Source of the DNA: CAMPJM01 sp964440915 | Lineage (GTDB): Bacteria; Bacteroidota; Bacteroidia; Cytophagales; Cyclobacteriaceae | Assembly (NCBI GenBank): GCA_964440915.1 | Contig: CAYTTV010000005.1 | Location: 1-64,000, forward strand | Length of the DNA: 64,000 bases | Direction: 5' to 3' | Position numbers and translations under genes: made by a program | Part shown: positions 1-9,031 of the stretch, piece after piece | How positions within the stretch are numbered: position 1 is the first letter of the stretch | How the letters are laid out: each line of letters opens with the position of its first letter | Notes under the pieces: model-generated | Told to the model about the DNA's origin: nothing | The model's input: only the letters and a program-made list of their open reading frames with translations | The model's database searches: none

Positions 1-57
1 CAGTAACCCAACAAAAAGACTACCATCGAACGATCTTTAATATAAACAATTAGGAAA

Positions 58-2559
58 ATGAAATACAAATATTTATTGGCTGTGTGGGTGGCCGCAATGC
101 TATTGTCATTCAATTTGGAAGCACAGGTTTCGTTTGGAGAACCGGAGAAAATAAATGAGAGCTGGAGGTTCAAATTGGAGGATGTCCATGATGCCCAAGA
201 GCCTTCATTTGACGATAAAAATTGGGAAAAGATAAACCTGCCGCACGACTGGAGCATCAAACAATTCTTAAGCCCTACGCTCGCCAGTGCGCAGGGTTAT
301 CTGCCAGGAGGGACAGGTTGGTACCGGAAAACTATAAACATCCCCGAAGAAAAAAAAGGGCAAAAGATATATCTCTACTTTGAAGGGGCTTATAATTTCA
401 GTGAGGTATATATCAATGGTCAATTGCTTGGCAAGCGCCCTAATGGATACATTTCTTTTATGTATGACGCATCGCCCCATGTAAAGGTGGGCGAGGACAA
501 TGTGATCGCAGTACGAGTGGACCACAGCAAGGACGCTGATTCCCGATGGTATACAGGTTCAGGTATCTACCGTGATGTTTGGATAGTCTATGCTAATCCC
601 GTCCATATTGCCCAATGGGGCGTGTTTGCTTTCCCCGAAAAGGTTTCAGCTCGACAGGCCAGCCTGAAGGTAGAGGTGGAAGTCGAAAACGGCACGCAAA
701 ACAAGAGCGGACTAACGGTAATAAATGAGCTGTTCTCTCCCGAGGGCAGGTCCGTTGCAAGGGGCTCTAAAAAAATGTCCGTTCCCGCCAACCAGAAGGG
801 CCAACTTTCTACAGAAATAAAGGTCAGCAACCCGAAGCTGTGGAGCATCGAGACCCCAAATTTATACCAGCTGAAAACAACGGTGCTGCAAGACGGGAAA
901 GTAATAGATGAAACTATCACCACTACAGGGTTCCGGTCCTTTACCTTTGACCCCAACAAAGGTTTTGCACTCAATGGGGAATGGATGAAGGTAAAAGGGG
1001 TTTGCCTCCATCATGACGCAGGCGTTTTAGGCGCAGCAGTGCCCCGGGAAGTATGGGAAAGAAGGCTCCGGACTTTGAAAGAAATAGGGGTGAATGCGAT
1101 ACGGACCAGTCACAACCCTCAGGCCCCAGACGTCTATGCGCTTTGCGATGAGCTGGGACTGCTGGTGCTGAACGAAGCTTTTGACGAATGGGAATATCCT
1201 AAGCGGAAATGGTTGGAAGGCTGGAATGTAGGCACTCCGGGTTTTCAGGGGCCTTATGAATTCTTTGAAGAATGGGGAGAGAAGGACTTGGCCGATATGG
1301 TGCGCAGAGACCGGAACCATATCTCCATTTTTGCGTGGAGCATAGGAAACGAAGTAGATTACCCCAATGATCCTTATTCTCATCCTGTACTCGATGGAAA
1401 GAAGGGCGATGGCTTTACCCAGCCTATTTTTGGCGGATACAAGCAGGATGCCCCAGATGCAATGAGGTTAGGGGGAATTGCCAAAAAACTTGCAGCAGTA
1501 GTGAAGAAATATGATCGCTCCAGGCCGGTAACTGCTGGTTTGGCAGGGGTGGCCATGTCAAATGAAACTGAATATCCCGGCGCACTAGATATTGCAGGCT
1601 ATAATTATACCGAAAGCCGTTATGCTTTAGACCATGAAAAATATCCTGAAAGGGTAATTTACGGTAGCGAAAACCGGCACGACCTCAATGCCTGGAAAGC
1701 AGTTACGGAAAACGAGTACATTTTCGGGCAGTTCCTTTGGACGGGCATCGACTATCTAGGCGAATCGGGAAGATGGCCTTCCAGGGGTTTTTATTCCGGT
1801 CTGTTGGATTTTGGGGGCTTTATAAAGCCGAGAGGATATTTCCGTCAGTCGCTTTGGTCAGATAAGCCGATGGTCTACCTGGGCACTTATCCCACTCCTG
1901 GCAGAGGTGGGAGGAGCCAGTCCAAAGACGTTTTGTCCCAATATGAAAATGAAGGAGGCAATAAGGAAGAAAAAGTACCTTCTATGGATGCCTGGCCTAT
2001 TTGGAATTATGAGGAAGGGCAATTCATAAGAGTCGTTTGCTACACGAATGCTGCCAAGGCACGACTTGAATTAAATGGGAAAGTAGTAGGGCAGGTAAAG
2101 GACTACGATCAAGATACCGGCATTATCTTTTGGGATATTCCTTATCAGGAAGGAAAACTGGAAGTACTGGGGCTTGATCATAGGGACGAAGAGGTAGCTC
2201 GTTATGCCGTCCAATCCTCTAAAGCTCCGTACGCTTTGTCAGTTCAAAGAATAGAAAATGAGCTAGGTGAGGACAGGAGTCTGGCACAAATAGTGGTTCA
2301 AGTGGTCGATGAGGACGGCGTCCCTGTGATGCTTTCGGACAATGAGGTCACCTGTCAGGTCGTGGGCCCGGCAAAGTTGTTGGGGCTTGAGGCCAGTAAC
2401 AATCAGGATATGACTGACTATACAGATAATGTCCATCGCACTTATCACGGCCGGTTGCTTGCTTATATCCAAGCTACTGGAGAAGGAGGACAAGTGAAGT
2501 TACGATTTAGTTCGCCGTGGCTTAAGCCTGCCGAAATGACCATCGAATTGAAGAAATAG
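58..2559 (+). CDS. Secreted glycoside hydrolase family 2 protein (beta-galactosidase/beta-mannosidase-like)
   Basis: The 833-residue protein starts with a Sec signal peptide (about residues 1-22, ending LEAQ). A GH2 sugar-binding N-domain follows (about 30-190), then an Ig-like domain, a TIM barrel (about 300-600) and C-terminal Ig-like domains. The barrel holds the GH2 signatures SHNPQAP and WSIGNEVD, with E432 as predicted acid/base, and YGSEN, with E538 as predicted nucleophile. Family members hydrolyse beta-galactosides, beta-mannosides or beta-glucuronides; the sequence alone does not fix the sugar. The gene stands by itself here and is closed by a hairpin at 2565-2618. A beta-mannosidase role would suit the mannan island 15 kb away, but that is inference. 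The ATG at 58 gives a clean signal peptide. Confidence 0.85.
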   Translation: MKYKYLLAVWVAAMLLSFNLEAQVSFGEPEKINESWRFKLEDVHDAQEPSFDDKNWEKINLPHDWSIKQFLSPTLASAQGYLPGGTGWYRKTINIPEEKKGQKIYLYFEGAYNFSEVYINGQLLGKRPNGYISFMYDASPHVKVGEDNVIAVRVDHSKDADSRWYTGSGIYRDVWIVYANPVHIAQWGVFAFPEKVSARQASLKVEVEVENGTQNKSGLTVINELFSPEGRSVARGSKKMSVPANQKGQLSTEIKVSNPKLWSIETPNLYQLKTTVLQDGKVIDETITTTGFRSFTFDPNKGFALNGEWMKVKGVCLHHDAGVLGAAVPREVWERRLRTLKEIGVNAIRTSHNPQAPDVYALCDELGLLVLNEAFDEWEYPKRKWLEGWNVGTPGFQGPYEFFEEWGEKDLADMVRRDRNHISIFAWSIGNEVDYPNDPYSHPVLDGKKGDGFTQPIFGGYKQDAPDAMRLGGIAKKLAAVVKKYDRSRPVTAGLAGVAMSNETEYPGALDIAGYNYTESRYALDHEKYPERVIYGSENRHDLNAWKAVTENEYIFGQFLWTGIDYLGESGRWPSRGFYSGLLDFGGFIKPRGYFRQSLWSDKPMVYLGTYPTPGRGGRSQSKDVLSQYENEGGNKEEKVPSMDAWPIWNYEEGQFIRVVCYTNAAKARLELNGKVVGQVKDYDQDTGIIFWDIPYQEGKLEVLGLDHRDEEVARYAVQSSKAPYALSVQRIENELGEDRSLAQIVVQVVDEDGVPVMLSDNEVTCQVVGPAKLLGLEASNNQDMTDYTDNVHRTYHGRLLAYIQATGEGGQVKLRFSSPWLKPAEMTIELKK

Positions 2560-2564
2560 AGTGG

Positions 2565-2618
2565 TGTTACCAGTTGTTCTGCCGCTGTGAACTGCTGTGG
2601 TACGAACAATTGGTAACA
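2565..2618 (+). terminator. Hairpin terminator after the GH2 gene
   Basis: The arms GTTACCAGTTGTTC (2566-2579) and GAACAATTGGTAAC (2604-2617) pair with one wobble or mismatch. They are followed by an A/T-rich run ending in TTTTT. The hairpin lies between the convergent GH2 and subtilase genes, so it may serve both. Confidence 0.6.
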
Positions 2619-2680
2619 TTATTTTTAAAAGAATGAGCCATTTTTCTGTTAACTTTAGTCTAGCATCCAGGTCCCCAAAT

Positions 2681-4309
2681 CTAATGATTTGTCATCTCCT
2701 CAGCCATCTTCACAGCTTTGTATGCATTTACGATACCGCCGCTCGAAGATAGCTTGCTGAACTTCACCTCTTTCTTTTTTCCGGATTCATCTTCCGGCCT
2801 GAGTACTTTAGCGTCAATCTTCACTACACTTTTTGTGATGATTTCCTTGATCTGTTGGCTGTTTAAAGTAGGATAATAAGACATGAGTATTGCAGCTAGG
2901 CCTGTCACCACAGGGCTGGCCATACTGGTTCCGCTGTTCAGCTTATATTGATTGTCGGGGATCGTTGAATATATGTCTACACCAGGGGCAAAGACATCTA
3001 CATTCTTTCTGCCATAATTAGAGAAGGAGGCAATCAAAGGGTTGTCCAACATTTGATCAGAAGCTCCCACATTTATGAAATTAGGTATTTTCTTGTTGCT
3101 TCCCATATAGCGGTTGGATGGATACCTTGGCTCCTTGTCCACGTTTTTTCCTTCATTACCTGCTGCATGCACGAGCAGCACTCCTTTCTGCTCGCTATAC
3201 AGTATAGCCTCTTCTACGGCTTTCTGATTAGGGGAGAGTTCTTTTCCAAAGCTCATATTAATGATCTGTGCTCCATTGTCCACAGCGTAGCGAATGGCAT
3301 TGGCAATATCTTTATCCCTTTCATCACCATCAGGCACTGCCCGTATTGTCATAATCTTTACGTTATTGGCGATGCCTTCAATGCCTAGTCCATTCCCTCT
3401 AACTCCGGCAATTATGCCTGCAACGTGCGTTCCGTGCTCTGCGTCAGGGCCTATCACATCATTATTGCCATAATATAATTCTTCCATGTTCTGAGGGTCG
3501 TCGCCGACCAAAGGTCGAGGGTCATATTCAGGATTGTAATGGTATTGCAAGGAATTTTCATAGTGGGCAACGTAGTCGGACAGTTTTTCCTTGTTAAGGC
3601 CTGTCTCATAAACGGCGAGTAAGAACTCCTTTGCTACCAATAAGCCTTCTTCTGTGGCAGGAATGTTTTCTAATTCCTCTATCGTAAAGTCTTCCTTTCC
3701 TATGATTTCTGCCACTAAAGATTCGGCAAAGCCTAGGTTTAAATGGAATTGCTTTATGTTTTCCAAAGTTTCTTTAGCTTCTGCTATTCCTTTAAAATAC
3801 TGCTTTCGGATATCGATATAATACTTATATTCTTTCCGTTCATTTTTGGAGATGGATGCTTTATCTCTATTTTCAAAAACTGAATCAAGTCGTGCAAATT
3901 CCCTGGTTACTTCTAGTCTTTCATGCACGATATTTTCCCCTGTGGTATTTCCCAAGAAATTCCACCCATAAACATCGTCTACATATCCATTGCCGTCGTC
4001 GTCTATACCATTTCCAGGAATCTCCTTTTGATTTATCCATATATTCGGCTTAAGGTCTTCATGGTGGATGTCGATGCCAGAATCAATGACTGCTACAATT
4101 ACGGTGCTGGAAGGCTTGTCTTTCAGAAGATTCGCATAAGCCTTTTCTGTTGCTATGCCATATATGAAATCCGTTTCAGGATCAAGGTTATACCAGTTGA
4201 GTAGTTCTTGACTTACGGAATCTGCTGGTATAGTTCTTTCTGCCACTGTAGACAATTGAAAAATCAGTATCAGCAGGATCGTCAGCAAGAATTTTAAAGA
4301 ATAGTTCAT
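2681..4309 (-). CDS. Secreted S8 family subtilisin-like serine protease with a large insert
   Basis: The 542-residue protein has a signal peptide (about 1-23) and the subtilase triad: D76 in VIDSGID, H292 in HGTHVAG and S462 in SGTSMASP. The oxyanion Asn is N385 in AAGNEG. The spacing between Asp and His is about 216 residues, against about 30 in subtilisin. A charged, mostly helical-looking stretch at about 120-285 separates them, preceded by an acidic DDDGNGYVDD segment that looks like a calcium loop. There is no obvious T9SS tail, so it probably acts in the periplasm or is released. The role is general proteolysis or an unknown specific target. It lies 111 bp downstream of the yihY-like gene on the same strand and may be read from that unit or from its own promoter. 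Confidence 0.88.
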   Translation of the reverse strand: MNYSLKFLLTILLILIFQLSTVAERTIPADSVSQELLNWYNLDPETDFIYGIATEKAYANLLKDKPSSTVIVAVIDSGIDIHHEDLKPNIWINQKEIPGNGIDDDGNGYVDDVYGWNFLGNTTGENIVHERLEVTREFARLDSVFENRDKASISKNERKEYKYYIDIRKQYFKGIAEAKETLENIKQFHLNLGFAESLVAEIIGKEDFTIEELENIPATEEGLLVAKEFLLAVYETGLNKEKLSDYVAHYENSLQYHYNPEYDPRPLVGDDPQNMEELYYGNNDVIGPDAEHGTHVAGIIAGVRGNGLGIEGIANNVKIMTIRAVPDGDERDKDIANAIRYAVDNGAQIINMSFGKELSPNQKAVEEAILYSEQKGVLLVHAAGNEGKNVDKEPRYPSNRYMGSNKKIPNFINVGASDQMLDNPLIASFSNYGRKNVDVFAPGVDIYSTIPDNQYKLNSGTSMASPVVTGLAAILMSYYPTLNSQQIKEIITKSVVKIDAKVLRPEDESGKKKEVKFSKLSSSGGIVNAYKAVKMAEEMTNH

Positions 4310-4420
4310 GCATTTATTTATTTAACTCTGAATTATGTTGGTCAGCACCATTGTTGCGCCTTCCTTAAATGTTGCGGGTATGCTCGTCGATTATTTTATA
4401 GCTCATTGGCGCATCCCGTT

Positions 4421-5401
4421 TTACTCTGACGCCAATAATTGTGCAGGGATTGCCCCCCGTTTTATTTTATTTTTTCTCTCAAGTTTCTCTTTGGTGGCTT
4501 GGTCTATGCTCGCGTTGATTTCAAAACCCAACAGCAGTACCATACTCAAAATCGACAGCCAGACCATCATGGCAATAAGCGCTCCAATGGAACCGTAAAG
4601 CTTATTGTACATAGCAAAGTTGTTGATATAAAAAGAAAAACCATAAGAAACCGCAATGCTCAATAATGTGGCTACAAAGGAACCAAATGAAAAAAACCGC
4701 CATCTATTGTGAACGGCAGGTGCCAAATAGTATATGCAAGAGATGCCCGTTAGAAAGACAATAAAAATCACGACAAACCGCAACACAACGATAAGATATA
4801 CCAAGTAATCCTTGATCTGTATGTACTCGTCGAGCATGGTAATGAAGAACTGACCGACAATCAAGAGGATAATCGCAAAAAAAAGTTCGAAAGCTAAAGT
4901 AAACGTGAGGGCAGTGGCAATAAGCTTGGTTTTTATGAAACTCCTCTTGTCGACCGTCTTATAGCACTTGTTAAAGGCACGCATAAGAGAACTCATGCCA
5001 TTGGTAGCCAGATATAGTGCCAAGATAAAACCTAAGGATAGAAGTCCTCCCCTAGGCTTGCTCACAATGTCTTCAATGGTAGAGGCAGCTGCTTCATACA
5101 GGCTGTATGGCATCACATCTTGCATGAACTTCAGAATCTTTACATCCAGTTTTGGCGGATAATGAATATAGGGGATAAGCGTGAACAAAAAGATGATGGC
5201 AGGGAATATGGCCAAAGTAAAGTTGAAAGCCACACTATTTGCACGTTCTATTATTTCGTCTTTCCTTACTTTTTTTATGAATACGATTACAATATCATAC
5301 GCAGAAATATCCCTCTTTTCGATCCTTATCTTTTTGAGTATTTCCAAAAAGGCATTGTATACCTTTGATTGTATGATACGCTCTTCAATTTTTTTCTTCA
5401 T
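4421..5401 (-). CDS. YihY/BrkB-family inner-membrane protein
   Basis: The 326-residue protein has about six strongly hydrophobic segments and the family pattern of a first helix with an NSVAFNFTLAIFPAIIFL-like stretch. A GALIAMMVWL helix and a basic C-terminal tail follow. Members were once called ribonuclease BN by mistake; the actual function is unknown, with transport suggested. Its start overlaps the end of the thioesterase gene by 17 bp, so the two are very likely co-transcribed and translationally linked. Confidence 0.85.
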   Translation of the reverse strand: MKKKIEERIIQSKVYNAFLEILKKIRIEKRDISAYDIVIVFIKKVRKDEIIERANSVAFNFTLAIFPAIIFLFTLIPYIHYPPKLDVKILKFMQDVMPYSLYEAAASTIEDIVSKPRGGLLSLGFILALYLATNGMSSLMRAFNKCYKTVDKRSFIKTKLIATALTFTLAFELFFAIILLIVGQFFITMLDEYIQIKDYLVYLIVVLRFVVIFIVFLTGISCIYYLAPAVHNRWRFFSFGSFVATLLSIAVSYGFSFYINNFAMYNKLYGSIGALIAMMVWLSILSMVLLLGFEINASIDQATKEKLERKNKIKRGAIPAQLLASE

Positions 5402-5801
5402 CGAAAAAAGGGTTTAGAACCTTCGCCATCAAATCAGGAATCTTGCATGGCTTGAAGGTGGCTTTATTGACGAATACTAAAGTGGTGTCACCTTTGTGAA
5501 TCAGGGCATCTTCAATATAGAATTCATAAAAGAATATCATTCTGGCTTGGGGGCGCTCTTTCACGGTTACCTTAATATCGATAAGGTCATCGTAGCGTGC
5601 CGGTTTCAAGTACAAAGAATTGTTCCTGAGCACAGGCATGATCACTCCCACATCTTCCACTTCTTTGTAGGTAACGCCCAAGCTTCTCAAAGCCTCCGTT
5701 CTGGCTACTTCATAGTAGGTGGCGTAATTTCCATAATATACATAACCCATTTGGTCTGTTTCTGCATAGCGTACCCGGATGGCATGATTGTATGTATACA
5801 T
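5385..5801 (-). CDS. Acyl-CoA thioesterase, YbgC/4-hydroxybenzoyl-CoA thioesterase type
   Basis: The 138-residue hotdog-fold protein has the expected length for the family. The N-terminal motif YAETDQMGYVYYGNY contains the catalytic Asp (D16) and the helix-start residues of 4HBT enzymes. It should hydrolyse acyl-CoA or acyl-ACP thioesters in the cytoplasm; the exact substrate cannot be read from the sequence. It sits 9 bp after mltG and overlaps the YihY gene, in a cell-envelope operon. Confidence 0.87.
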   Translation of the reverse strand: MYTYNHAIRVRYAETDQMGYVYYGNYATYYEVARTEALRSLGVTYKEVEDVGVIMPVLRNNSLYLKPARYDDLIDIKVTVKERPQARMIFFYEFYIEDALIHKGDTTLVFVNKATFKPCKIPDLMAKVLNPFFDEEKN

Positions 5802-5810
5802 AGCTTTTGT

Positions 5811-6845
5811 TTATTGGAAGATTTTTGCTCTGTTGAGGGCTTGCTGGTATCTTCTGGCGTTATTCAGGTGTTGTGTCAAATTAGTGGCAAAGTTATGGTA
5901 TCCAGAAAAGTCCTCTTTGGCACAAAAATACAGATATTTATGCGACTCGTAATTCAAAACGGCGTCTATGGCAGATATTGAGGGTATATTGATAGGGCCT
6001 GGTGGTAAACCAGCATATTTATAAGTATTATAAGGAGAGTCGATTTCTTTATGTTCGTTTAGTACTCTAGTGATAGTGAAATCGCCTGCAGCAAATACCA
6101 ATGTAGGGTCTGCTTGAAGTGCCATCCCTCGGTTCAGCCTATTGATATACACGCCGGCCACCCTCGGTTGTTCATCTCGCTTCTTGCTTTCCGACTCCAC
6201 AATCGAGGCAAGCGTTGACACTTCTGAAGGTGTCATATTTATCGACTCGGCCTTTGCTAGCCTTTCTTCATTCCAGAATTTGTCGTACTCTGTTTTCATT
6301 TTATCCAGCAGCTCCTTTTCCGAAATAGTCCAATACACCTCGTAGGTATTGGGAATGAACATGGCAGTGATTGTATTCGGGTTAAACCCATAACTATTAA
6401 TTACCGCCGTGTCATTAAGTAAGGCCAAAAATTTATCCTTATCAGCGGCAATATTGCTGCATAGTTTCTCTGCTAAATCTTCTTTTAAGCGGACATTGTT
6501 GAAAGTAATGTTGAGGGGAGTTTGGCTGCCCGATCGCAAGAGTTTAATGGCCTGCAAGTTGGTCATGTCGGATTTGAGGATATACCTACCGGCCTTTACA
6601 TTTTCATCATAACCCATCAATTTGGCTAAAAAGCTGAATGAGATCAGGTCTTGAACATAATGCTCATCATAGAGTTTGTTTTGCACATCCTTGAATGTGG
6701 CTCCATATGGTATCAATAACGCCCTGTCTTCTTTTTCGACAAGGATATTCGGAGTTTGAATCAATTGATATGTGTAAAATCCAAAGGTGGTAAGCAGCAT
6801 GGAAAATACCAATATGAATCCAACGTATATCTTTTTTCTTCTCAT
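5811..6845 (-). CDS. mltG: Endolytic murein transglycosylase MltG (YceG-like)
   Basis: The protein is 344 residues when started at the ATG at 6845. An in-frame ATG at 6881 would add 12 residues, but it lies inside a plausible -7 promoter element (6879-6886), so the shorter form is preferred. There is one N-terminal membrane helix after MRRKK, then a LysM-like region and the YceG domain. The domain has PNTYEVYW, LASIVESE with catalytic E217 (shorter numbering), QADPTLVFA and SPYNTYKYAGLPPGPI. It cleaves nascent glycan strands in the periplasm and so sets their length. It is the first gene of a tight minus-strand operon with the thioesterase and YihY genes. Confidence 0.93.
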   Translation of the reverse strand: MRRKKIYVGFILVFSMLLTTFGFYTYQLIQTPNILVEKEDRALLIPYGATFKDVQNKLYDEHYVQDLISFSFLAKLMGYDENVKAGRYILKSDMTNLQAIKLLRSGSQTPLNITFNNVRLKEDLAEKLCSNIAADKDKFLALLNDTAVINSYGFNPNTITAMFIPNTYEVYWTISEKELLDKMKTEYDKFWNEERLAKAESINMTPSEVSTLASIVESESKKRDEQPRVAGVYINRLNRGMALQADPTLVFAAGDFTITRVLNEHKEIDSPYNTYKYAGLPPGPINIPSISAIDAVLNYESHKYLYFCAKEDFSGYHNFATNLTQHLNNARRYQQALNRAKIFQ

Positions 6846-6878
6846 TGTTGAGTGCAAAATAAAACTATCCACAAGTGA

Positions 6879-6886
6879 CAAAAGTA
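6879..6886 (-). promoter_or_regulatory. Candidate -7 element upstream of mltG
   Basis: The minus strand reads TACTTTTG, matching the Bacteroidota -7 consensus TAnnTTTG. It lies about 34 nt upstream of the ATG at 6845. No convincing -33 TTG is seen, so this is tentative. Confidence 0.35.
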
Positions 6887-7121
6887 AGCATTTGTTTTAT
6901 ATTTGAGGGAAGCTCCTGTGGATGGTGTAAGTAATTTTATAAATATCCAATGAATAGTAACCTCGATAATTATGGAGTTTTATTATAAATAACAGAAAAA
7001 TTGGAGAGAGAATTTCAAAAATGGTAACGAAAAACTAAGGGAGAAATGTTTTAAGGAATCAATAATGCATGAAGTCGTAATGCTTTTAAAAGTTAAGATA
7101 TACTAAATCAAATATAAAATC

Positions 7122-7748
7122 ATGGCGGAACTTATTAAACTTTATGAGCAGAATATAGAGCAAAGAAAGCTTGATAAAATAGTAGAGGTCCTTAGAGATG
7201 GAGGCGTCATTATATATCCTACAGACACTGTCTACGGGATTGGTTGTGACATATTTAATCTCAAAGCTGTAGAAAAGGTGTGTCGGATAAAGGGGATCGA
7301 CCCAAATAAAAACAACCTTTCTTTTATCTGCTATGACTTAAGTGATATATCAAATTATGTCAAAAATCTGCCTACACATGTATTCAAGGTGATGAAAAAA
7401 GCGTTGCCCGGACCTTTTACATTTATACTGAACTCTAATAGCAGTGTGCCCAAGATACTCAATGCCAAGAAAAAATCGGTGGGAATAAGGGTGCCCGATC
7501 ACAACATCCCTAGGGCCATTGTTCAGGAGCTTGGAAACCCCATTGTGACTACTTCTATACGAGATGAAGATGAAATTATTGAATATTCCACAGACCCAAG
7601 TTTGATCTATGAAAAATTCGACAACCTGGTAGATATAGTGATAGATGGTGGGTATGGCGGCAATGTGGCTTCTACGGTCATAGATTGCACACAAGATACG
7701 TTTGAACTTATTCGTGAAGGCAAAGGTGACATAGAACAATATCTGTAA
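7122..7748 (+). CDS. L-threonylcarbamoyladenylate synthase (YrdC/Sua5 family)
   Basis: The 208-residue single YrdC-domain protein has the conserved PTDTVYGIGCD motif near residue 35, the KxR-like region around FICYDLSDIS, and LPGPFTFIL. It makes threonylcarbamoyl-AMP from threonine, bicarbonate and ATP for t6A37 modification of tRNAs. It lacks the C-terminal Sua5 domain, so it is the short YrdC/YciO type. YciO-like paralogues also exist, and this cannot be excluded. It is followed after 17 bp by a VOC protein on the same strand. Confidence 0.85.
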   Translation: MAELIKLYEQNIEQRKLDKIVEVLRDGGVIIYPTDTVYGIGCDIFNLKAVEKVCRIKGIDPNKNNLSFICYDLSDISNYVKNLPTHVFKVMKKALPGPFTFILNSNSSVPKILNAKKKSVGIRVPDHNIPRAIVQELGNPIVTTSIRDEDEIIEYSTDPSLIYEKFDNLVDIVIDGGYGGNVASTVIDCTQDTFELIREGKGDIEQYL

Positions 7749-7765
7749 TAATAGGTGCCAAAAAC

Positions 7766-8140
7766 ATGGAGGAAACAGATGTAGAATTTGAAGGTGGGAT
7801 TAATATTGCCATAAAAATCCCAAAGAATAAGTATCAACAAACAGTTGATTTTTATAAAAACACGCTTCACTTGTCGGTAGAAGAATTAAGTACCCACGAT
7901 CATCCGACAGTTTCGAAGACCCATAAGGTAACATTCGGTCATAATATTCTGTGGCTAGACTGCGTTGATAACTACACGCATGCGGAAACCTGGCTGGAGC
8001 TGAAGGTTAACGATGTTCAAAAGGCTACCGCACATTTGCAAGAGAAGGGGGTTGAACCCTGTGATGAAATAGAGAAAATCCCAGCAAACTCGCATTGGAT
8101 AATGGATCCTGCAGGGACAGTTTTCATCATCAACCAATAA
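7766..8140 (+). CDS. VOC (glyoxalase/bleomycin-resistance-like) family protein
   Basis: The 124-residue protein has a beta-alpha-beta-beta-beta pattern: INIAIKIP, a YQQTVDFYKNTL helix, WLDCVDNY, then WLELKVNDVQKATAHL and WIMDPAGTVFII. The second half matches the common C-terminal VOC repeat ending in DPAGN. Metal ligands are not clear, so enzymatic activity is uncertain. It sits 17 bp after the YrdC-like gene and is likely co-transcribed with it. Confidence 0.7.
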   Translation: MEETDVEFEGGINIAIKIPKNKYQQTVDFYKNTLHLSVEELSTHDHPTVSKTHKVTFGHNILWLDCVDNYTHAETWLELKVNDVQKATAHLQEKGVEPCDEIEKIPANSHWIMDPAGTVFIINQ

Positions 8141-8264
8141 ATGGAGAGATGCATCGCACATGCGAGGCTTACCTGATAAAACAGCCATACATTTTAATAC
8201 AAATAGAAAAACTCATCAGTATAAGGGTACTTATATACAGGTGAAAAAGTAAAAGTTGAATTTT

Positions 8265-8888
8265 ATGCCGGCCCTTCTAAGTTTACATTATCTGCCATGT
8301 ATTGAGTACTTTGCTTGTTTCATTAAATATGATAAAATATATATAGAAGCCTGCGAAAACTACACAAAACAGAGCTACCGAAATCGCTGTATGATTAAGG
8401 CTTCACAAAAGATAGATACGTTATCGGTGCCAATATGTAAGGACAGTAGCCATATACCGATAAAAGAGGTGCGTATAGATTATTCCCAGGCTTGGATAAA
8501 GGATCATTGGAGAGGAATACAAACAGCTTATGGAAAATCTCCTTTTTTTGAGCATTACGCAGATCTTTTCCACGATATTTTCCATAAAGCTCCACCTCAC
8601 TTGTTTGATCTGAACTTCGAGCTGCTGACACTTTGTCTCGATTTATTGCAAATCGATGCCGCTATGTCACTCACTGTTGATTATCAACAATATCCTGTAA
8701 AAGAGGTTATAGATTACCGAAAGAGCATTCACCCTAAGAATTCGCATTTAAATAACGATATATTAAGGCCATGTATATATCCTCAAGTATTTGGCAGCAA
8801 TTTTGCAGAAAACTTGAGTATCATTGATCTATTGTTTTGTGAGGGACCTAATGCAAGGCATATCTTAAATCAGTCCACTTCCCAATGA
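8265..8888 (+). CDS. WbqC-family protein
   Basis: The 207-residue protein resembles the WbqC-like family. It opens with LLSLHYLPCIEYFACF, then has ENYTKQSYRNRC, KIDTLSVPI, RIDYSQAWIKDHWRGIQTAYGKSPFFEHY and FDLNFELLTLCLDLL. The family is named after a gene of an O-antigen cluster, and its biochemical role is not established. In Bacteroidota it is commonly a stand-alone gene. The ATG at 8265 is preferred to the TTG at 8256 because family members begin just before the LHYLPC motif. Confidence 0.75.
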   Translation: MPALLSLHYLPCIEYFACFIKYDKIYIEACENYTKQSYRNRCMIKASQKIDTLSVPICKDSSHIPIKEVRIDYSQAWIKDHWRGIQTAYGKSPFFEHYADLFHDIFHKAPPHLFDLNFELLTLCLDLLQIDAAMSLTVDYQQYPVKEVIDYRKSIHPKNSHLNNDILRPCIYPQVFGSNFAENLSIIDLLFCEGPNARHILNQSTSQ

Positions 8889-9031
8889 ATCTGAACAAAT
8901 ACTTTTCTTATTTCGTTTTGAAGTTGATTGTAATCAATAATTTCCCTTTATTAACAAATAAAACAACTGATTGATATCATATTTACGTTATATATATTTA
9001 TTAACAGATCGATAAAAGAATTCCCTCGAAT

